Assembly: GCA_003497505.1 (NCBI GenBank) | Contig: DNNV01000150.1 | Coordinates: 1 to 10,333, forward strand | Direction of reading: 5' to 3' | Length of the DNA: 10,333 nt | From: Clostridiales bacterium | GTDB taxonomy: Bacteria; Bacillota; Clostridia; Tissierellales; Sedimentibacteraceae | Shown here: positions 6,638-10,333 of the stretch, piece after piece | Layout: each line of letters begins with the position of its first letter | How positions within the stretch are numbered: position 1 is the first letter of the stretch | Translations under genes and position numbers: made by a program | The notes under the pieces: generated by a model | Told to the model about the DNA's origin: nothing | Seen by the model: the letters and a program-made list of their open reading frames with translations, nothing else | The model's database searches: none

Positions 6638-8110
6638 CTAAATTTCACTTTTTGGCGTTTTCTTCAGACGCATATTTGATTCTGAAGGTAGCCCGAATAA
6701 TGGTATGAATCGGTCAAGTCCTGTAAGTGTCAACAATAGGATTGAAACTACAGCTATTATAGCCATAAAATTGTATCTTATAATATCGAAAGGAACAAAA
6801 GTGTGCAATGGGTAGACTGCATTTGCTATTCCTACATAGAATCCGATGTAGACATGCCACGGAATGAGCTGAGAACCGAATACGCCTAAGGCGTCTGAGA
6901 ATGTAGCGTTTCTCAATTTTAGCTTATACATATCTTCTTCGCTTGCTTCAACATTTTCATCGGTTAAATCTTTAATTATAGGACCTATTGTAACTATTTG
7001 GGCCATTTCGTCTGCCAAAGCGGCATTTCCTATTAAGGACAGGATTCCATTTGCAAACATTAATTGTCTTACATTTTTTGAGGTTCTAGAAATAAAGTCT
7101 GACAGTGGCTTAAAGGCATGCATTTTTGACATGATACCGCCGAAAGCACCAACCCACATCATCATAACAATGACCCATGAGCCTGCATCTGCAAAGCCCG
7201 TCATTATGTAATCCAAAAATTGATTAACAGATGTAACTGTTCCTGCAAACAGACCGAATATTAATGAAGATATCAATCCTACTCCCAGGCATGCTAAGGT
7301 TGGGATACCTTTAATGGCGGTAATCAGTACTAATATTAAAGGAATAACCATAAACATTGGTACTCCTGTTTTTACTTGATTTAATAATTCAACTGCAGAT
7401 GGTCTTTCTACAGATAGAGCTTCATAAACTTCATTTGGAATTTGATTGATTGCATCAGCTGCATTACCTACTTCTCCCGGCAAGCCAAGACTGATTAATA
7501 AAAAGCATACAGCGGCAAGCACCAGGCAGATAAGGGACCATGGCCCTTGACTTCTGACCCTGTCTACTACCTGCACGCCTTGTATACCCGAACTTACAAC
7601 AGTAGTATCAGAAATTAAACCGATATTATCTCCGAAGCAAGCACCTCCTGCTATGGCACAAACTGTTATAACAGGATTTCCTGCAACAATATGGTTCAAC
7701 CATAAAAAAATCGGAGCGCATGCGGCAAACGTACCCCATGAAGTGCCTGTAGCAATGGATAGAATAGCGGCTACTATAAAAGAAGTAACTGCAACTGTTT
7801 TTGCAGTCAGTCCAAGTCCTAATGCCAAATTAATTATGGCGGCGCCTACACCTGTTGCCATAAATGCTTCTGCCATGGCATAGGCTAACATTAAAATGAA
7901 AAATACCAATTGCATTTCTTTTACATTGTTTACTGCAGAATCAACTAAATCATTAAATTTGATTTTTTCAGTGACAGCAGCAATAATTGCTGCATAAACG
8001 ACGGATATCGGTGCAATTTGCAAGATATCAAGGCCTAATGTTCCCAAGTTACTTGCTATCATCAGCCCGGCCATCAGGAATACCGGTGATAGTTTTAATA
8101 GCGCAATCAT
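6638..8110 (-). CDS. NhaC-family Na+/H+ (or organic acid) antiporter
   Basis: This 490-residue membrane protein of the NhaC type (Na_H_antiporter domain) exchanges cations, or a carboxylate with a cation, across the cytoplasmic membrane. About eleven or twelve hydrophobic segments are visible. Diagnostic stretches are GTSWGTFAACAPIF (residues 122-135) and GACFGDNIGLISDTT (156-170), with a matching second-half block GNAALADEMAQ (361-371) and the FSDALGVFGSQLIPWH region (404-419). The length is normal for the family. The family includes Na+/H+, malate-lactate and amino-acid exchangers, so the substrate is not fixed. The start follows an AGAGGTAGGT ribosome site. The gene is monocistronic, with its own promoter upstream and a two-way terminator downstream. 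Confidence 0.88.
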   Translation of the reverse strand: MIALLKLSPVFLMAGLMIASNLGTLGLDILQIAPISVVYAAIIAAVTEKIKFNDLVDSAVNNVKEMQLVFFILMLAYAMAEAFMATGVGAAIINLALGLGLTAKTVAVTSFIVAAILSIATGTSWGTFAACAPIFLWLNHIVAGNPVITVCAIAGGACFGDNIGLISDTTVVSSGIQGVQVVDRVRSQGPWSLICLVLAAVCFLLISLGLPGEVGNAADAINQIPNEVYEALSVERPSAVELLNQVKTGVPMFMVIPLILVLITAIKGIPTLACLGVGLISSLIFGLFAGTVTSVNQFLDYIMTGFADAGSWVIVMMMWVGAFGGIMSKMHAFKPLSDFISRTSKNVRQLMFANGILSLIGNAALADEMAQIVTIGPIIKDLTDENVEASEEDMYKLKLRNATFSDALGVFGSQLIPWHVYIGFYVGIANAVYPLHTFVPFDIIRYNFMAIIAVVSILLLTLTGLDRFIPLFGLPSESNMRLKKTPKSEI

Positions 8111-8151
8111 ATAATACCTACCTCTTAAATTTTGTATAAAGTATAATGTCC

Positions 8152-8169
8152 GTTAGTTAAATAACTAAC
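8152..8169. promoter_or_regulatory. Inverted repeat on the antiporter transcription start (candidate operator)
   Basis: GTTAGTTA (8152-8159) and TAACTAAC (8162-8169) are perfect 8-base arms with two bases between. They lie about 7 bases downstream of the proposed -10, covering +1 to about +18. That position suits a repressor site. As RNA it would also make a small hairpin at the 5' end of the message. No regulator gene is adjacent. Confidence 0.5.
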
Positions 8170-8175
8170 AATCAT

Positions 8176-8204
8176 AATATAACATATATAACGTGAAAAT
8201 ACAA
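8176..8204 (-). promoter_or_regulatory. Sigma-A promoter of the antiporter gene
   Basis: Read on the minus strand, TTGTAT (8204-8199) and TATATT (8181-8176) are 17 bases apart. The start is expected near 8169, giving a leader of about 58 bases. An alternative -10, TATACT, lies nearer the gene but has only a poor -35. Confidence 0.5.
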
Positions 8205-8310
8205 GCTTAGAATTTTTCTGCATGCAACTTGGGCTCTTGTGCCACCACATTAGATTGGAGAGTTCATATTAGGAATATATGATAAGAGTATGGGATGAGT
8301 TAATGCCGAA

Positions 8311-8332
8311 CGGGCAGCATTCATGCTGCCCG
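8311..8332 (-). terminator. GC-rich hairpin ending the PadR/DUF2812 unit
   Basis: CGGGCAGCAT (8311-8320) and ATGCTGCCCG (8323-8332) form a 10-bp inverted repeat with a TC centre, 7 bases past the stop of the DUF2812 gene. It is the strongest hairpin in the window, but neither side has a clear T-run, so termination is likely but not textbook. Between it and the antiporter promoter (8205-8310) I recognise nothing. Confidence 0.5.
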
Positions 8333-8339
8333 TCTCAGT

Positions 8340-9704
8340 TTATAAAGAATCTGTGAAAATTTTTTTTATTATCAGTTCTCTTGTGTGTTTGTTGTTGAAA
8401 TCCATATTTCCTGACAAACGCAGCACAATGTTTCCTTTCCGTATTACAAATTCATCCCGTTCTTCGGTCAGTGCCAGATTGTCTGCATTCCATAATCTTT
8501 TCATTTCATCATCGGTTATAATAGTTTTTTCAAATAAGGTCATGCCTTTCCACTTAAATCCTTTTTCTAAAGCATCTGTTATTCCGTTAAATATTATCTC
8601 GGCAAAGTAGGGATTTATTGCCCTATAGTATTTAATATCTATGTAATTGGGAATATAGTCTATATCTCTTGATTCCCAATAATCATAATGCAAAGGTACC
8701 ACAGGGCTCATTCCGGCTTTAAATTTTCTATCGGTTATAATTCCAAGTGCTGAGTCATTCAATATTTCTTCCATTGTAACCACGGGATATCTATCCGGTA
8801 TAATGTCTACCGTGTGTTTTTCTATGTAGCTCCCACTAAAAAATGAAACGGCAATAGGAATAATAATTATTGTAAAAATTATTGCAAGAGCCACATAGAG
8901 TACAACGTCTTCCTGGTTTGCAGCCTTTTTCTTTATAAGATATCTGAGGCCTGTACCGATAGTTATACCAACTACCGGACCTATAAGTGCTAATAAAGTA
9001 TCAGGTCTGAAAAATGCGTCACCTATAAATGACAGTACATAAACCGATGCAATAATCAATACAGGAACATGGAATGCCATTATACGCCTTCGCGCACTTT
9101 TCAAGGTGGGCTTTTCAATGGGCAGAGCATTTTTAATATTTCTTCTGGCCCTTAACATCCATACTATGCTATATATAGCGGGAATTGAAATAAAAGCACA
9201 AAGTACCGGAAATAAAATCGTCCTTGTAATTCCTGTAAAGCTTAAAAGATTAGTATATTTTACAGGAAAATTTAATAATAATGCCCAAGCGGCAATTATC
9301 GAGAAAATGAGTATGCCGCTCAATTCATTTTTCCATAACGTAAGCTCAACAATTTTTTGTTCAATTGCTTCATCCGTTTGAATAGGAACAGGTTGACTGT
9401 TTCTATCAGCATAGAAAAACTGTAAATAATTTCGCGACGTTATAAATGTCCAGCCAGACTCATGGCACAGGTTCCTGTATTCTTCTGATTCCTCTGTTTT
9501 CTCCGGAGTAAGTGGCCCTTCTTCTTTGAATACATCCACATAGAATTTAAGCTTCCGGGGTTCAACGGCCTTAAATTTGGCTAAATAATTTCCGACTTCT
9601 TCAAGCATCCAGCCTTTCTCGGCCATTTCCTCCAAATATTCTTCTATAGCTTTATAATCAAGTGAAAAGAAACCCCAAGATATCCATTTAGTTTTGTATT
9701 TCAT
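8340..9704 (-). CDS. DUF2812-domain membrane protein
   Basis: This 454-residue protein starts with a DUF2812 region of about 100 residues: WISWGFFSLDYKAIEEYLEEMAEKGW is its hallmark (8-33, aromatic and acidic), followed by F-Y-V-D-V-F and HESGWTF. Five hydrophobic segments follow near residues 128-146, 163-184, 209-229, 236-256 and 267-289. The last 165 residues are soluble, rich in aromatic and charged residues (for example HYDYWESRDIDY at 339-350), and I do not recognise them. DUF2812 has no established function; its members are commonly encoded next to PadR regulators, as here. The start ATG overlaps the padR stop (ATGA) behind GGGAG, so the two are coupled. A role in envelope stress or in sensing membrane-active compounds is inference only. 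Confidence 0.8.
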   Translation of the reverse strand: MKYKTKWISWGFFSLDYKAIEEYLEEMAEKGWMLEEVGNYLAKFKAVEPRKLKFYVDVFKEEGPLTPEKTEESEEYRNLCHESGWTFITSRNYLQFFYADRNSQPVPIQTDEAIEQKIVELTLWKNELSGILIFSIIAAWALLLNFPVKYTNLLSFTGITRTILFPVLCAFISIPAIYSIVWMLRARRNIKNALPIEKPTLKSARRRIMAFHVPVLIIASVYVLSFIGDAFFRPDTLLALIGPVVGITIGTGLRYLIKKKAANQEDVVLYVALAIIFTIIIIPIAVSFFSGSYIEKHTVDIIPDRYPVVTMEEILNDSALGIITDRKFKAGMSPVVPLHYDYWESRDIDYIPNYIDIKYYRAINPYFAEIIFNGITDALEKGFKWKGMTLFEKTIITDDEMKRLWNADNLALTEERDEFVIRKGNIVLRLSGNMDFNNKHTRELIIKKIFTDSL

Positions 9705-10024
9705 TTGACAGCTCTCCCTTCTAAAATATCATCACCGTCTGAAACCAGTTGCTTTAAACGCTTATATTCATCTTTTAAAATATTTAATCCCTTGTCTGTC
9801 AAAGCATATATTTTTCTTCTGTTTTCATCTGAAACCTGAACTATAATATCTTCTTCCTCAAATCTGGATAAAAGATTATACAAAGTGCCTGCACCTATTC
9901 TTACTCTTCCTTCTGTACGTCTTTCCACCTCCTGCATAATTCCATATCCATGCTGAGGCTCAGTCAGTGTTAAAAGGATATAATACATTTGCTCCGTTAA
10001 GGTTTTTAATTGTTCTCTTGCCAT
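9701..10024 (-). CDS. PadR-family transcriptional regulator
   Basis: This 107-residue protein is a short PadR winged-helix repressor. The pattern is LTLTEPQHGYGIMQEVERRT (residues 18-37), then the recognition region VRIGAGTLYNLLSRFEEEDII (40-60, core GTLYNLLSRFE), the wing with RRKIYALTDKG (69-79) and a C-terminal helix that forms the dimer. PadR proteins usually repress their own operon and respond to small or lipophilic molecules. The ATG at 10024 is chosen over the TTG at 10036: TGGAG lies 7 bases before the ATG, while the TTG overlaps that ribosome site. It is the first gene of a two-gene unit with the DUF2812 gene, whose start overlaps its stop. Dyads at its promoter suggest autoregulation. 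Confidence 0.9.
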   Translation of the reverse strand: MAREQLKTLTEQMYYILLTLTEPQHGYGIMQEVERRTEGRVRIGAGTLYNLLSRFEEEDIIVQVSDENRRKIYALTDKGLNILKDEYKRLKQLVSDGDDILEGRAVK

Positions 10025-10041
10025 AGCATTCTCCAAAGCAT

Positions 10042-10076
10042 TATATCTATATTCGATATATCTATTATCAATATAG
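10042..10076. promoter_or_regulatory. Candidate PadR operator (nested dyads over the padR start)
   Basis: CTATATT (10047-10053) and AATATAG (10070-10076) are 7-base arms 16 bases apart, centred near the expected start; the right arm overlaps the -10. Inside are TATATC...GATATA (10042-10047, 10055-10060), the palindrome GATATATC (10055-10062) and a direct repeat TATATCTAT (10042-10050, 10057-10065). Low-complexity AT sequence makes chance dyads more likely, but the position is right for a repressor. Confidence 0.45.
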
Positions 10077-10101
10077 TATTATTATTTTGCTTCTATGTCA
10101 A
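10073..10101 (-). promoter_or_regulatory. Sigma-A promoter of the padR-DUF2812 unit
   Basis: On the minus strand a perfect TTGACA (10101-10096) and TACTAT (10078-10073) are separated by 17 bases. The start is expected near 10066, about 42 bases before the padR ATG. Confidence 0.6.
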
Positions 10102-10110
10102 CATCTTTTT

Positions 10111-10151
10111 ATGATAACATAAAATACATAGTAAATTAGATACGTTATCAT
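10111..10151. repeat. Inverted repeat between divergent promoters
   Basis: ATGATAAC (10111-10118) and GTTATCAT (10144-10151) are perfect arms whose starts are 33 bases apart, about three helical turns. They lie upstream of both the padR promoter and the rightward promoter. This could be paired half-sites for one regulator; no known site is recognised. Confidence 0.35.
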
Positions 10152-10162
10152 TCAAAATGCCA

Positions 10163-10192
10163 TTGACTTGTGAAAGTAAACGGGATTATAAT
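10163..10192 (+). promoter_or_regulatory. Sigma-A promoter directed right, toward the gene at the window edge
   Basis: TTGACT (10163-10168) and a perfect TATAAT (10187-10192) are 18 bases apart. The start would be near 10199, giving a leader of about 115 bases before the ATG at 10315. The rest of the gene-free stretch 10025-10333 holds the padR promoter, the dyads and the leader described separately. Confidence 0.6.
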
Positions 10193-10242
10193 AAATTGAA
10201 ACAAAATAGATAGTGATTCGACAATAGTATAATGAAATCGAT

Positions 10243-10300
10243 AAATCCATTCTGAATGTTGAAGAGGGATTTTTTTATGTTGGTCATAATTATTGCATAG
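10243..10300 (+). other. Possible leader: weak hairpin with T-run and a 7-codon mini-ORF
   Basis: AAATCC (10243-10248) can pair with GGATTT (10267-10272), which runs into a stretch of seven T (10270-10276). Right after it, ATG at 10277 opens a peptide MLVIIIA that ends in TAG at 10298-10300, with AGAGGG 8 bases upstream of the ATG. A short valine/isoleucine-rich leader with a terminator-like hairpin recalls attenuation, but the stem is only six AT-rich pairs with an 18-base loop. It may be chance. Confidence 0.2.
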
Positions 10301-10314
10301 TATAAAGGACAGGT

Positions 10315-10333
10315 ATGAAAAATGGAAAAGATA
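10315..10333 (+). CDS. Start of a gene running off the right edge (first six codons)
   Basis: ATG at 10315 follows AAGGA (10305-10309) with a 5-base gap and reads MKNGKD to the edge. A strong promoter lies 120 bases upstream. A second ATG at 10322 (MEKI) is 12 bases from the ribosome site and less likely. Product unknown. Confidence 0.45.

Noticed and set aside
8205..8310. Possible gene fragment between the antiporter promoter and the hairpin at 8311
   Set aside because: Short translations in all frames show no recognisable motif and no ribosome site.
10025..10036. TTG start for padR
   Set aside because: The TTG overlaps the TGGAG that serves the ATG at 10024, and the four added residues are outside the PadR domain.
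1..10333. CRISPR array, tRNA, IS ends, attachment site or riboswitch
   Set aside because: No spaced direct repeats, cloverleaf, transposase frames, terminal repeats or known riboswitch core were seen in the intergenic regions.

Overview
The window looks like a chromosomal segment of a low-GC, Gram-positive anaerobe of the Clostridia/Tissierellia kind. The evidence is A+T-rich DNA, strong AGGAGG-type ribosome sites, a lipobox-bearing binding protein, a two-domain fused ABC permease, an NhaC-type antiporter and a PadR/DUF2812 pair. I cannot name the species. No rRNA, tRNA, CRISPR array, IS element or phage gene is visible.

Positions 1-1762 are the end of a surface-polysaccharide locus. It holds the C-terminal part of an O-antigen polymerase/ligase-like (Wzy_C) protein cut by the window edge, translationally coupled to a Wzx-type flippase. 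This part is visibly more A+T-rich than the rest. Between the flippase and the next gene (1763-1990) lies a short remnant of a dGTP triphosphohydrolase (dgt) gene. It keeps the conserved block before the HD region and nothing after it, so it marks an old deletion or rearrangement.

Positions 1991-6572 hold a minus-strand PHP-family metal phosphoesterase and, divergent from it, a three-gene ABC importer: lipoprotein binding protein, fused double permease and ATPase with a degenerate C-terminal region. The importer resembles the iron(III)/2-aminoethylphosphonate/hexose-phosphate uptake branch, but the binding protein lacks the paired tyrosines of true ferric binding proteins. Between the binding protein and the permease sit a rho-independent terminator and, overlapping its T-tract, a near-consensus sigma-A promoter (TTGACT-17-TATAAT). 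The membrane/ATPase pair can therefore be transcribed separately. A perfect 36-bp palindrome at 6537-6572 is a two-way terminator shared with the converging antiporter gene.

Positions 6638-8204 are an NhaC-family antiporter on the minus strand with its own promoter. An 8+2+8 inverted repeat sits exactly on the expected transcription start. Positions 8311-10101 are a minus-strand two-gene unit, a PadR regulator overlapping by ATGA a five-segment membrane protein with a DUF2812 N-terminus. It has a TTGACA promoter whose start region carries dyads suited to autoregulation. The last 230 bases carry a divergent, good plus-strand promoter, an inverted repeat between the two promoters, a possible short leader peptide, and the first six codons of a gene that continues past the edge.

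Overall this is mostly recognisable housekeeping and accessory content. The points worth a second look are the split transcription of the importer, its unknown substrate, the dgt scar, and the undefined operators at the nhaC and padR promoters.
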